In this document: one piece after another, positions 27,233 to 35,876 of the stretch
Layout: every line of letters starts with the position of its first letter
Numbering within the stretch: the first letter of the stretch is position 1
Assembly (NCBI RefSeq): GCF_014837235.1
Contig: NZ_JACYFT010000001.1
Span: 571,688 to 635,687 of the forward strand
DNA length: 64,000 bases
Reading direction: 5' to 3'
Source of the DNA: Limnohabitans radicicola
Lineage (GTDB): Bacteria; Pseudomonadota; Gammaproteobacteria; Burkholderiales; Burkholderiaceae_C
Made by a program: the position numbers and the translations under genes
Notes under the pieces: model-generated
Database searches by the model: none
Seen by the model: the letters and a program-made list of their open reading frames with translations, nothing else
Told to the model about the DNA's origin: nothing

Positions 27233-27267
27233 AAAAACCCGCATCAGGCAAGCCTGCTGCGGGTTTT
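27233..27267 (-). terminator. Terminator of the downstream porin
   Basis: AAAACCCGCA (27234-27243) pairs with TGCGGGTTTT (27258-27267), with an inner CAGG/CCTG pairing. The minus strand then reads TTTTTC. It lies about 35 bases after the stop of the porin at 27302. Confidence 0.85.
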
Positions 27268-27301
27268 GGGATCACACTGGCTCAGGCCAGTAGCTGGCTG
27301 A

Positions 27302-28309
27302 TCAGAACGAGTGGCGAACGCCGAACTCGTAACCTGTGGTGTTACCGCCAGCGACCGTGGTCTTGTCGCCACCACCAACCACAAACTGCTTGCCTGTGCC
27401 TTTGTTGTCCACCACAGAGTAGTTGGTGTACAGCGCGGTGCGCTTGGACAGGTTGTGCACATAGCCCACGGTCATTTGGGTGGCGTCATTGGCAACACCC
27501 ACAGCCTTCAAGTCTGTGTAAGCGGCACGGACTTCACCTGTGCCAGACACTTTGTACTGAACGCCCACCAGATTGCTGGTGGTCTTGGTCACGCCCACTT
27601 TGTTCTCACCCCAGAGGTACATCAGCTTGGCTGCACCCAACTGGTAGTTAGCGGCAAAGTTGCTCTGTGTGTAATCGCCCGTGGCAAACTTGGTCTTGCC
27701 AGTGGCTGCGGACAAGTTCAGCGGGCCATTGGCATACGAAACGCGGCCACCAACGTATGTGTCGTTCTGCTTTGTGGCGCCTTCGTTGCTCAGGTGTTCA
27801 CCAAACGCGTACATCACGTTGGCCTGGTAACCGGCCACATTGGGCGAGAAGTAGTTGATGCCGTTGTTCGAACGAACGTGTGTGCTGGATGTGGTGCCGC
27901 CGGCGGCCACTGGGTAAAACAGCTGACCAGCATTGCCCACACCGTTGGTACCGAAGGGGTGGTAAGCGACGGTCAAGTTGGTGAAGGTGGGGACATAGTC
28001 ACGGCCCAGACGAACTTCACCGAACGAACCCGACAGCTCCACGGTGGAGCGGCGCTGCAATGTGAGTGAACCGGGTTGATCGATGGCCAGAGCGCCTTCG
28101 AGCCAGAAGCCGGCTTTCATGCCGCCGCGGAGGTCTTCGGTGCCGCGGAAACCCAGACGGCTGGAGGTGTTGCCGTCCGAAGCCAGCTGGCTGCGGGAAA
28201 CGGAACCAGCGGTGCCATTGGCACTGGTGTGAACATAGCCAATGTCAGCTACGCCAAAAATGGTCACGGAGGACTGTGCATGGGCTTGACCGCATGCAAT
28301 AGCCAGCAA
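27302..28309 (-). CDS. OmpC-type porin with interrupted signal peptide
   Basis: Gram-negative trimeric porin, Burkholderiales type. The mature part begins QSSVTIFGVADIGY, has GFRGTEDLRGGMKAGFWLE near residue 55, and ends with Phe (GVRHSF). The open frame begins at a TTG (28309) that leaves only a 12-residue, non-functional leader. Upstream, GGGAGA and a TTG at 28335-28337 would start a normal leader (ending LLAIACGQAHA) only if one base were missing from the run of five A (plus-strand T, 28330-28334). This is either a real frameshift or a sequencing error. It follows a paralogous porin. Confidence 0.82.
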   Translation of the reverse strand: MLAIACGQAHAQSSVTIFGVADIGYVHTSANGTAGSVSRSQLASDGNTSSRLGFRGTEDLRGGMKAGFWLEGALAIDQPGSLTLQRRSTVELSGSFGEVRLGRDYVPTFTNLTVAYHPFGTNGVGNAGQLFYPVAAGGTTSSTHVRSNNGINYFSPNVAGYQANVMYAFGEHLSNEGATKQNDTYVGGRVSYANGPLNLSAATGKTKFATGDYTQSNFAANYQLGAAKLMYLWGENKVGVTKTTSNLVGVQYKVSGTGEVRAAYTDLKAVGVANDATQMTVGYVHNLSKRTALYTNYSVVDNKGTGKQFVVGGGDKTTVAGGNTTGYEFGVRHSF

Positions 28310-28356
28310 AGCTGCAGAAACAAGGGGGATTTTTCAAGAGAATCTCCCGTGAATTT

Positions 28357-28388
28357 AAAAAAACCCACCGTGTTGCCACGGTGGGTTT
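28357..28388 (-). terminator. Terminator between the tandem porins
   Basis: CCCACCGTG (28364-28372) pairs with CACGGTGGG (28377-28385), extended by A/T pairs, and is followed on the minus strand by seven T. It ends the upstream porin transcript, so the two porins are probably transcribed separately. Confidence 0.9.
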
Positions 28389-28427
28389 TAATTTCTGAAT
28401 CTCAAACTGTCTTACGACAGCGTGGGA

Positions 28428-29363
28428 TTAGAAGGCGTGAGTCACACCAGCAGAGATGCGCTTGCCATTGGTAGCTGCAGCGCCATTGCCGTTGCCGTTG
28501 GCATACAGAGCGTACAGGCGGGTGCGCTTGCTCAGGCTGTAGAAGTCACCGATTTCGTAGGCGTCAGCCTTGGTGGTGTCGTTCTTGGCGTAGCCAACGA
28601 ACAGGGAGTGTGCGCCGGCGGGCACGTAAGCCTTGGCAACGTAACCCTTACCCTTGGCGGAGTCGGTGTCGACATAACCCAGCATCGCGGAGAAGCTGCC
28701 GAAGTTGTAGGTGGCATTGGCACCCACGGGGCTGGTCTTCACACCAGTAGCAGAAGTCACGCTGGCGGTGGTCAGGTTGGCGGTCAGAGGACCGTTGACG
28801 TAAGCGAGACCCAGTTCGTTTTGCTTGGCCAGAGGCGTTGCCAGACCGGAAGTGTCGCCAGTCAGCTGTGTAGAAGCCTGAACGCTGAAGCCACTGAAGG
28901 CAACCGAGCGGTACTGGATCTGGTCGTTGCTGCGGGAACCCATGGCATTGAAGCCCAGGCCAGTGGCCAGAGCTGGGTCGGTGTAGGTAGAGGGCATGGT
29001 GCCGATAGAACCGTTGAAGCCAACGGTGTACTGGCGGCCCAGGCGCACTTCACCCAGGGACTTGCTGGCCAGGCTCACCCAAGACTGACGCTGGAAGGTT
29101 TGGGTTGCAGTGTTGTCGATGGTGCCAGTATCAGGCTTGAAACCAGCTTCGAATGTGAAGTTGGCAGACAGACCACCGCCCAGGTCTTCCGTACCACGGA
29201 AACCCCAACGGCTGTCTGAACCGTCAGCACCGCCGACCAATGCAGTCTTGCTGCCGTTGGTGGACTGGAAACCGATGTTGGCCAAGCCGTACAGGGTCAC
29301 GGAAGATTGAGCGAAAGAAGCGGTGGCGGCCAGGGCAGCCAGAGCAATCAGTGATTTTTTCAT
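28428..29363 (-). CDS. OmpC-type porin
   Basis: 311-residue general diffusion porin. A normal signal peptide (MKKSLIALAALAATASFA) precedes QSSVTLYGLANIG; GFRGTEDLGGGLSANFTFE lies near residue 60, the VRLGRQY motif near 110, and the C-terminal GVTHAF carries the terminal Phe needed for outer-membrane assembly. GGAG sits about 9 bases before the ATG at 29363. It is preceded by a 328-base AT-rich leader region and followed by a strong terminator. Confidence 0.93.
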   Translation of the reverse strand: MKKSLIALAALAATASFAQSSVTLYGLANIGFQSTNGSKTALVGGADGSDSRWGFRGTEDLGGGLSANFTFEAGFKPDTGTIDNTATQTFQRQSWVSLASKSLGEVRLGRQYTVGFNGSIGTMPSTYTDPALATGLGFNAMGSRSNDQIQYRSVAFSGFSVQASTQLTGDTSGLATPLAKQNELGLAYVNGPLTANLTTASVTSATGVKTSPVGANATYNFGSFSAMLGYVDTDSAKGKGYVAKAYVPAGAHSLFVGYAKNDTTKADAYEIGDFYSLSKRTRLYALYANGNGNGAAATNGKRISAGVTHAF

Positions 29364-29691
29364 TGCAAATTTCTCCAAGGTTTAAGAAGTGCTTGAAGTC
29401 TGAACATGTTTTCAGGACCTCTTGCCAACCCCCATTTAGGAAGTTGAGGCTATTGCACCAGACAGAAACGCCTTCGCCAAGCAAACGTCGATAAAAAAAG
29501 CTTTTTCGTTGCAATCCAGCAACACAACCGAGGGCTTACCCTTAAAAAGACACATCAAACCTTCTTTTTTCCCGTTTAACTTCAAAGAGTTATATCGATA
29601 TTTTCAGTTTTCACATTGAGCCTTTGATTTGAGTCACAAGACCTGAAAAGTCATGCTTTTGTCACACTGAGCAGACGTACACTTGTGCCTC
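29364..29691. other. AT-rich intergenic region between porin and coq7
   Basis: No gene seen in these 328 bases. They hold the leader of the minus-strand porin and, near 29629-29657, a weak TTGAGT-N17-CATGCT promoter-like pair for coq7. A 12-base palindrome AAAAAGCTTTTT lies at 29495-29506. The region is clearly more AT-rich than its surroundings, as is common upstream of highly expressed porin genes; I cannot place the porin promoter with confidence. Confidence 0.5.
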
Positions 29692-30318
29692 ATGAACACC
29701 GACGCCCTGCTCATGGCCGCTGACAGCGCATTGCGTACGCTGTGGGCCGAACCCCACTCCAGTCGCCCCTGTCCTGTGCCCACTGCGGGCGCCCAAACGC
29801 TCCTTGAAAGCGAGCGCCGCGAAGCCGCCGCCCTCATGCGGGTCAACCATGTGGGGGAAGTGTGTGCACAGGCCCTCTATACAGGTCAGGCATTGGCTTG
29901 CCAGAGCCGGGCATTGCGCGAGAAGCTGGCCGAAGCCAGCCGCGAAGAAACCGACCACCTGGCCTGGACACTGAAGCGGCTGCGTGAATTGAACGACCGC
30001 CCTTCGCTCCTGAACCCACTCTGGTACGCCGGGGCCTTTGCCATCGGCTATGCCGCAGGCAAGCTGGGCGGCGATCAGGTCAGCCTGGGCTTTGTGGTAG
30101 AAACTGAGCACCAGGTGGAGGCCCATCTGGAGGGGCACATGGAACAGCTGCCTGCGGGCGACACCGCTTCACGCGCCATCGTGGCGCAGATGAAGGCCGA
30201 TGAAATCGCGCATGCCCAGATGGCACAACGCGAAGGCGCGGTGGAGCTGCCCGCCCCCATCCAGGGCCTGATGAAAGCCGCCGCCAAGGTGATGACCACC
30301 GTGGCGCACCGGATTTAA
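29692..30318 (+). CDS. coq7: 2-polyprenyl-3-methyl-6-methoxy-1,4-benzoquinol hydroxylase Coq7
   Basis: Di-iron monooxygenase of ubiquinone synthesis, 208 residues. The iron ligands of the two ExxH motifs are visible: EETDH near residue 85 and DEIAH near 175, with further Glu in [11 protein letters not shown] and QVEAHLEGH. The start is the ATG at 29692, following the family's usual length. It replaces UbiF in many Betaproteobacteria. The convergent OsmC gene begins 25 bases later on the other strand. Confidence 0.93.
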   Translation: MNTDALLMAADSALRTLWAEPHSSRPCPVPTAGAQTLLESERREAAALMRVNHVGEVCAQALYTGQALACQSRALREKLAEASREETDHLAWTLKRLRELNDRPSLLNPLWYAGAFAIGYAAGKLGGDQVSLGFVVETEHQVEAHLEGHMEQLPAGDTASRAIVAQMKADEIAHAQMAQREGAVELPAPIQGLMKAAAKVMTTVAHRI

Positions 30319-30343
30319 ACCCTCCCGGCTTGGGGCCAGCCGC

Positions 30344-30799
30344 TCAAGCGGCCACTTCCACCAGATCAAAGCCCGTGGTGATTTCCGCGGTCTTGCCCAG
30401 CATGATGCTGGCCGAGCAGTATTTGTCATGGCTCATGGCAATGGCCCGCTCCACCGCCGATGCCGGAATGCCTTTGCCTGTCACGGTGAACTGCATGTGG
30501 ATTTTGGTGAACACCTTAGGATCGGTGTCAGCGCGTTCGCTCGTGAGCTTGACGCTGCAGCCGCGCACATCGTGGCGACCGCGCTTGAGAATCAGCACCA
30601 CGTCGTAGGCGGTGCAACCGCCAGTACCCGCCAGCACGGTTTCCATGGGTCGGGGTGCCAGGTTCTGGCCACCATTCTCGGGCTTCGCAGCATCGGGGGC
30701 GCCGTCCATCGCAATCACGTGGCCACTGCCGGTTTCGGCCAAAAACCCCATGCCCGAACGGGTGCCTGAGGCGCCGGTCCAGCTGACTGTGCATTCCAT
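30344..30799 (-). CDS. OsmC family peroxiredoxin-like protein (YhfA type)
   Basis: 151 residues of the OsmC/Ohr fold. The two conserved Cys are in TGGCTAYDVV near residue 62 and DKYCSAS near 127, with the long central helix between. OsmC proteins reduce organic hydroperoxides by the Cys pair; the YhfA branch is less well understood. The upstream region carries the TCGTGC-N6-GCACGA palindrome at 30938, which could place the gene under the TetR regulator at the far end of the window. Confidence 0.85.
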   Translation of the reverse strand: MECTVSWTGASGTRSGMGFLAETGSGHVIAMDGAPDAAKPENGGQNLAPRPMETVLAGTGGCTAYDVVLILKRGRHDVRGCSVKLTSERADTDPKVFTKIHMQFTVTGKGIPASAVERAIAMSHDKYCSASIMLGKTAEITTGFDLVEVAA

Positions 30800-30931
30800 T
30801 GTCGTTTTCCTTTGTTGTGGTGTGCCAAGGCACAGGACCCTCCCATGGGATCCATGGCCCTGACTTTACAAGTTTTTTCATTTTGAAACGCCGCAACTGC
30901 TGCAATGCAGCAATCGAGCCATTACAATTGT

Positions 30932-30956
30932 GAACAGTCGTGCTTTTTTGCACGAA
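30932..30956. promoter_or_regulatory. Palindrome TCGTGC-N6-GCACGA, second copy of the TetR-linked site
   Basis: Core arms at 30938-30943 and 30950-30955. Across 25 bases (30932-30956) 23 are identical to the site at 63731-63755, including the left flank GAAC-G. It lies between the OsmC gene and the TonB receptor gene, about 133 bases upstream of the OsmC start and about 138 bases before the receptor start. In RNA it would also fold as a hairpin with a U6 loop. Confidence 0.6.
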
Positions 30957-31024
30957 CCACTTGTCTCCTCCACCCTCTGAAAAGGTGGATTTGCCCCGAT
31001 CCGCAAGGTTCGGGGCATTTTTTT
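30938..31024 (+). ncRNA. Candidate small structured RNA or leader RNA
   Basis: Three successive hairpins: TCGTGC/GCACGA (30938-30955), CCACC/GGTGG (30970-30988), and the terminator hairpin TGCCCCGA/TCGGGGCA followed by T7 (30992-31024). The spacer contains TCTCCTCC, which could pair with a Shine-Dalgarno sequence. TACAAT at 30923-30928 could be its -10 box, but the -35 region is weak. It could instead be a terminated leader of the TonB receptor gene. No known RNA family recognised. Confidence 0.4.
30992..31024 (+). terminator. Intrinsic terminator upstream of the TonB receptor gene
   Basis: TGCCCCGA (30992-30999) pairs with TCGGGGCA (31010-31017), with an inner CC/GG pairing around GCAA, followed by seven T. 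No protein gene on the plus strand precedes it for more than 650 bases, so it probably ends an RNA that starts near 30930. Confidence 0.88.
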
Positions 31025-31026
31025 GG

Positions 31027-31071
31027 CCCGTCAATCAAAATAAATAAAAAGAATTAATATATCCCGTCAAT
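31027..31071. repeat. Direct repeat CCCGTCAAT before the TonB receptor gene
   Basis: CCCGTCAAT occurs at 31027-31035 and 31063-31071, flanking an AT-rich stretch with a TAATAT -10-like box. It may be a regulator site at the receptor promoter or a chance duplication. Confidence 0.25.
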
Positions 31072-31093
31072 GACCCTCAGACGGAGATATTCC

Positions 31094-33694
31094 ATGCGCA
31101 TTTGCTCTGCCCTTGAATGCACGCCATCGCCTGGCCTGACTTTCTGCCTGCGGCTGAGCTGGTGGATGTGCCTCATGGCCTTGAACAGTTCCGCCTGGGC
31201 CCAGTACGAAATGACCGTAGTCGAGCCAGGCCGAGAACACCGGCAATTCGAACGGGTCGAGATCACAGGCTCCAGTGTGGTCAATCCACGCAGTCGGGAA
31301 GCCCTGCCTGTGCGCATTGTGGACCGCAAGGAAATCGAACGCATGGGTGTGCAAACCGTGCCTGAACTGGTGCAGGGCCTGTCGTCCATGCACTCCTTCA
31401 CGGAGGCGGGAGGAACCAATATTTCAGGGCAAGGTGGCTACCGCTCGGCCGCCATCCATGGTTACGAAGCGGGAACGCTGGTCCTGATCAACGGGCGCAG
31501 ACTGCCCTCATTTGCCAAGCAACGTCCGAATGTGGACCGCACGGCAGCAGACCTGTCGATGCTGCCTTTGCGCGCCATTGAGCGTGTGGAGATCCTGACC
31601 GATGGTGCCTCGTCGGTCTATGGCAGCGATGCCATCGCCGGCGTGGTCAACCTGATCACGCTGCAGCAGGCACCGGGCTTGAGTCTCACCGCCGAGAAGA
31701 TGAGCACCACAGGCACAGGCGATGGCTACAGCACAGGCATCAGCTGGGGACACGGCAAGCTGGACCAGGACGGGCACGCAGCCACTTTCCACCTGGAAAG
31801 GACGCAACGCGACCCTGTGCGCATGCGCGACCGCAGCTACACCGACCTGCATGCAGGCGTCTACACCCTGGACGCTCAAGGAGCTCCGGTTTACTACGTC
31901 CCTCAAAACAGCTTCCCCAACACCGCCCCAGCGCAACGTCTTAGCACCAGCACCGATGCAACGCAGTGCCCCGGGGGACTGGATTACAGCCTGACACGGC
32001 GCAGCGGCACCAGCTGGCCCACCCCATTCCAATGCCAGACCAGCCAATTGCGGAACACCTACCTGTACCCCGGCTACAGCAGCACCAACCTCTGGTCATC
32101 GTTCGAGAAACAGACCGATGCGACCTTGACAGTGTTCTCGGAGCTTGGTGCCCAACAGCAACTGAGCGAATACCAACGCATCGTCAATGGCCGGGCCAGC
32201 AGAGTCGTGAACGGAGACACGCTGTACTACGATGCCGAAAGCTTCAATCCTGGATATGCGCGGGAAAAGCAAAACAACCACCGTTGGGTGGTGGGTGTCC
32301 GTGGCCAATGGATGGACTGGTCCTACACCTTGTCGCACACCCAGGCAGAAAACCATTTTCGGACCACCAATACGGGGGGGTTTACCACGGGCAGCAACTG
32401 GGCCACCCTGCTGAATGCATCCGAGTGGCTCCAGGATCCGGTCAGCTATTCCGATGCCACCTGGGCCAAAATCCAGGCGCGCTTTGCACCGGACACGCTG
32501 TCCCAGGAATACCGCACGCGATTGCAGGACACGCAACTGCAAGCTTCACGCACCATTGGAGAAAACCAGTGGGGCGACATCAAGTTGGGCACTTTGCTGT
32601 TCAGCAACCAGTCGTCCTTGGTCAACTCGCTGGCCAGCAACCCGGACATCTACCCGCTGCGACGCACCGACCGTGGGGGGGCGATCGAGTTGCAACTGCC
32701 CTTGTATGAGCGGCTCGAATTCGTGAGCAGCATGCGTGCCGAAAAGTACAGCGATTTTGGCAGCGTGGTGACGGGCAAAATGGGCACCAAACTCGAACTC
32801 GGCCAAAACACCCACCTGCGTGCGAGCGTGGGGACCGGGTTTCGGGCGCCGACCTTGGCCCAGACCAGCGCAGGCAACTACGCCATCTTCGCCTCCACCT
32901 CCACCACAGATTCGTACTCCTCCGGCAACCCGGACCTGAAACCGGAGAAATCCCGGCAATGGAGTCTGGGCATCCTGTCCCAGCCATCTTTGCAATGGCT
33001 GCTGGCCATGGACTTGTGGGCACTGGATGTGCGCGATGTATTTGGCGTCTGGACACAGTCACAAATTTTTGCCGATCCCGCACTGAAGGACCTTTACTAC
33101 ACCGCCAACTACAACAGCGCAGGCAAGGCTCGCTATGTTTTCATCCCGTTCAATCAGGGCACCATGGCGAAATCGGGCATCGATTACCAAGCCCGTTACC
33201 GCTGGCCCGTCGATCTGGGACGGATGTGGGTTGGTCTGGAAGGGACCTACAACCTCCAATCCAACCGCAGCAGTTACCCAGGTCAGGCGCCAATTTCCGA
33301 TCTGGCCAACTACAACGCCAACACCGGCACGGTGACTGCACGCCACATCCTGCGCCTGACCACTTCCCTGGAAGCCCGTCAATTCGGCATCACCGCGCAA
33401 CTCCACTACCACTCCGGCAACCTGGAACCCGTACCCGTTCTGGTGAACGCACAGGGCATCTCGCAGGACAGCGACGCCTACCCTCACACAGTGCATGGCC
33501 ACTGGACGCTGAATGTTTCGGGCAAATACCAACTCACCCCCGCCGTGAGTCTGCGCACCCACATCAGCAACCTGACCAACCGCACACCCCCTGTGCGTTA
33601 CAGCAGCCCCTACTACGGCACAACACTGGCCGACACCCGGTATGACGACTATTACGGCCGAACCGTGCGTGTGGCCATGGACATCCGATTTTGA
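31094..33694 (+). CDS. TonB-dependent outer-membrane receptor
   Basis: About 866 residues. A signal peptide ends near SSAWA. The plug domain (QFERVEITGSS, RIVDRKEIERMGVQTVPELV, TDGASSVYGSDAIAGVVNLIT) is followed by a 22-strand barrel ending in the outer-membrane signal RVAMDIRF. The lack of a long TonB-box extension and the DGASSVYGSDAIAGV motif resemble the iron-complex/vitamin B12 receptor class common in this order; the ligand is unknown. The ATG at 31094 has GGAGAT upstream. The gene is isolated, behind a terminator and possible regulatory sites. Confidence 0.92.
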   Translation: MRICSALECTPSPGLTFCLRLSWWMCLMALNSSAWAQYEMTVVEPGREHRQFERVEITGSSVVNPRSREALPVRIVDRKEIERMGVQTVPELVQGLSSMHSFTEAGGTNISGQGGYRSAAIHGYEAGTLVLINGRRLPSFAKQRPNVDRTAADLSMLPLRAIERVEILTDGASSVYGSDAIAGVVNLITLQQAPGLSLTAEKMSTTGTGDGYSTGISWGHGKLDQDGHAATFHLERTQRDPVRMRDRSYTDLHAGVYTLDAQGAPVYYVPQNSFPNTAPAQRLSTSTDATQCPGGLDYSLTRRSGTSWPTPFQCQTSQLRNTYLYPGYSSTNLWSSFEKQTDATLTVFSELGAQQQLSEYQRIVNGRASRVVNGDTLYYDAESFNPGYAREKQNNHRWVVGVRGQWMDWSYTLSHTQAENHFRTTNTGGFTTGSNWATLLNASEWLQDPVSYSDATWAKIQARFAPDTLSQEYRTRLQDTQLQASRTIGENQWGDIKLGTLLFSNQSSLVNSLASNPDIYPLRRTDRGGAIELQLPLYERLEFVSSMRAEKYSDFGSVVTGKMGTKLELGQNTHLRASVGTGFRAPTLAQTSAGNYAIFASTSTTDSYSSGNPDLKPEKSRQWSLGILSQPSLQWLLAMDLWALDVRDVFGVWTQSQIFADPALKDLYYTANYNSAGKARYVFIPFNQGTMAKSGIDYQARYRWPVDLGRMWVGLEGTYNLQSNRSSYPGQAPISDLANYNANTGTVTARHILRLTTSLEARQFGITAQLHYHSGNLEPVPVLVNAQGISQDSDAYPHTVHGHWTLNVSGKYQLTPAVSLRTHISNLTNRTPPVRYSSPYYGTTLADTRYDDYYGRTVRVAMDIRF

Positions 33695-33767
33695 AAAATG
33701 GCAGCAGGCTGCGCGCTATGATTCCAACAACGACCGCCACTGGCGCGGCCCTGCGCACCCTGCCGAC

Positions 33768-35315
33768 ATGACCACCTCCAAGCTCAAACCCGCCGACTAC
33801 CTCAAGAAAATCCTCAACGCCCGCGTCTACGATGTGGCCACCGAATCGGCGTTCGAACCTGCCAAAGTCCTGTCGCACCGCCTGCACAACAAGGTGCTGC
33901 TCAAGCGCGAGGACCAGCAGCCCGTGTTCAGCTTCAAGCTGCGCGGGGCCTACAACAAACTGGCGCACCTCACGCCTGCACAGCTCAAAAAAGGCGTGAT
34001 CTGCGCCTCGGCCGGCAACCATGCCCAGGGCGTGGCGCTGGGCGCGAGCAAGCTGGGCGCGCGCGCCGTGATCGTGATGCCCACCACCACCCCGCAGGTC
34101 AAGATCGATGCGGTCAAAGGCCTGGGCGGTGAGGTGGTGCTGTTCGGCGACAGCTATTCGGACGCCTACAACCACGCCGTCACTCTGGAAAAGAAACAGG
34201 GCCTGACCTTTGTGCACCCGTTCGACGATCCGGACGTGATCGCGGGCCAGGGCACCATCGCCATGGAGATGCTGCGCCAGCACCAGGGCCCGCTGGACGC
34301 CGTGTTCGTCGCCATTGGTGGCGGCGGCCTCATCAGTGGCGTGGCCAACTACATCAAGGCGGTGCGCCCCGAGGTCAAGGTCATCGGTGTGCAGATGAAC
34401 GACTCGGACGCCATGATCCAGTCGGTGGACGCCAAAAAACGCGTGACGCTGGCCGATGTGGGCCTGTTTTCGGACGGCACCGCCGTCAAGCTGGTGGGTG
34501 AGGAAACCTTCCGCATCTCGCGCCAGCTGGTCGACGAGTACATGACGGTGGACACCGACTCGGTGTGTGCTGCCATCAAGGACATTTTTGTCGACACCCG
34601 CTCCATCGTGGAGCCAGCAGGCGCGCTGGCGGTGGCGGCCATCAAGCAATACGTGGCCCAGCACAAGACCAAAGGCCAGACTTACGCGGCCATTTTGTGC
34701 GGCGCCAACATGAACTTTGACCGCCTGCGCTTCGTGGCCGAACGCGCCGATGTGGGCGAAGAAAAGGAAGCGTTGTTTGCCGTCACCATCCCCGAGGAGC
34801 GTGGCAGCTTCAAGCGCTTTCTGGAAGTCATTGGCAACCTGCCCGGTGGCCCCCGCAACGTGACCGAGTTCAACTACCGCATGAGCGACTCGGACCAGGC
34901 CCATGTGTTCCTGGGCTTGAGCACACACGGCAAGGGTGAAAGCACCAAGATCGCGGCCAGCTTCAACAGGCACCAGTTCAAGGCCATCGACCTGACTCAC
35001 GACGACCTGGCCAAAGAGCACATCCGCCACATGGTGGGCGGGCACTCGGCCCTGTCGCAAGACGAGCGGCTGCTGCGTTTCGTGTTCCCCGAGCGCCCTG
35101 GCGCTTTGCTCAAGTTTTTGAGCCTGATGCGCCCGGGCTGGAACATCTCTTTATTCCACTATCGCAACCAGGGTGCCGATTACGGCCGAATCCTGGTGGG
35201 CTTGCAGGTGCCGGCCAAAGACGACAAGGCGTTTGCTAAGTTTCTGGACACGCTGGGCTACCCGCACATCGAAGAAACGAACAACCCCGTCTACAAGCTC
35301 TTCCTGCGCAGCTGA
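33768..35315 (+). CDS. ilvA: Threonine ammonia-lyase, biosynthetic
   Basis: PLP enzyme that deaminates threonine to 2-oxobutanoate, the first step of isoleucine synthesis. The PLP Lys lies in SFKLRGAYNKL near residue 60, the Gly-rich phosphate-binding loop IGGGGLISG near 188, and two ACT-like regulatory domains occupy about 330-515 (FAVTIPEERGSFKRFLEV, RFVFPERPGALLKFL), which bind isoleucine and valine. Its 515 residues match the long IlvA form. The 5' end follows the TonB receptor by 73 bases; it converges with gspC. Confidence 0.96.
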   Translation: MTTSKLKPADYLKKILNARVYDVATESAFEPAKVLSHRLHNKVLLKREDQQPVFSFKLRGAYNKLAHLTPAQLKKGVICASAGNHAQGVALGASKLGARAVIVMPTTTPQVKIDAVKGLGGEVVLFGDSYSDAYNHAVTLEKKQGLTFVHPFDDPDVIAGQGTIAMEMLRQHQGPLDAVFVAIGGGGLISGVANYIKAVRPEVKVIGVQMNDSDAMIQSVDAKKRVTLADVGLFSDGTAVKLVGEETFRISRQLVDEYMTVDTDSVCAAIKDIFVDTRSIVEPAGALAVAAIKQYVAQHKTKGQTYAAILCGANMNFDRLRFVAERADVGEEKEALFAVTIPEERGSFKRFLEVIGNLPGGPRNVTEFNYRMSDSDQAHVFLGLSTHGKGESTKIAASFNRHQFKAIDLTHDDLAKEHIRHMVGGHSALSQDERLLRFVFPERPGALLKFLSLMRPGWNISLFHYRNQGADYGRILVGLQVPAKDDKAFAKFLDTLGYPHIEETNNPVYKLFLRS

Positions 35316-35331
35316 ACCGCCCGCACCGCCT

Positions 35332-35799
35332 TCAGGGCGCGCTGGCGGGACCCGTCATCTGCAATGCCCATTGCGCAGGCCCCGTTGGGTTCTGGCCCAA
35401 CCAGGCCTGCCTTGGCGCCAGCTTTTGCAGGTACACACCCTCCTGCAAGGCTTGGCCCACGCGCCAGGCCTTGGGCGGCTGGCCATCCACGGCGATGAGC
35501 GCGCTGCCCCGGCCTGATGCGGCAGAAATCACGCCCACGAGCTGAAAACGGCTGGACTCGGCCGCCACCACGGGCTGAGGCTGCGCCTGGCCCAAGGCCC
35601 GCGCCATGTGCGTTGTATCGGCCGTTGGCATGGCTGCAGGCGCTGCCACGGCAGGCAACACCCCCGCCGATTCACGCGGGAAATGCAGCACCCAGAACGC
35701 CACCCCTGCCGCCACGGCAAACCACAGCAAGGCCGTGACCAGGGCAAGCGCCAGCCGGGCGAAAGGTACAGACCGGAATACGACTTGGGAACGCAACAT
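35332..35799 (-). CDS. gspC: Type II secretion protein GspC (short form)
   Basis: 155 residues. It has a short cytoplasmic N-terminus, one TM (about 12-36, ARLALALVTALLWFAVAAGV), a flexible Ala/Pro linker, and the HR domain (about 85-145: FQLVGVISAASGRGSALIAVDGQPP) that contacts the secretin GspD. It lacks a C-terminal PDZ or coiled-coil domain, so it is shorter than the 270-290-residue classic form. It is divergent from gspG. Start chosen at the ATG just before the TM segment. Other gsp genes lie on the opposite strand. Confidence 0.82.
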   Translation of the reverse strand: MLRSQVVFRSVPFARLALALVTALLWFAVAAGVAFWVLHFPRESAGVLPAVAAPAAMPTADTTHMARALGQAQPQPVVAAESSRFQLVGVISAASGRGSALIAVDGQPPKAWRVGQALQEGVYLQKLAPRQAWLGQNPTGPAQWALQMTGPASAP

Positions 35800-35876
35800 G
35801 CAAAGATTATGATCGAAGCACACAGGCTTGACGGCCTGTCGCCGATCTGTACCGGCCCCGTCCAAAGAAAGAATCC

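Noticed and set aside
27302..28309. Porin start at TTG 28309 as the true start
   Set aside because: It would give a 12-residue leader too short for export; the homopolymer shift upstream explains the sequence better.
30938..31024. Known riboswitch or 6S RNA
   Set aside because: No conserved riboswitch core and the element is much shorter than the roughly 180-base 6S RNA; kept only as an unassigned candidate RNA.
33564..35060. Minus-strand frame of 498 codons opposite ilvA
   Set aside because: ilvA carries the PLP and ACT motifs; the antisense product is His/Gly-rich and resembles no family.
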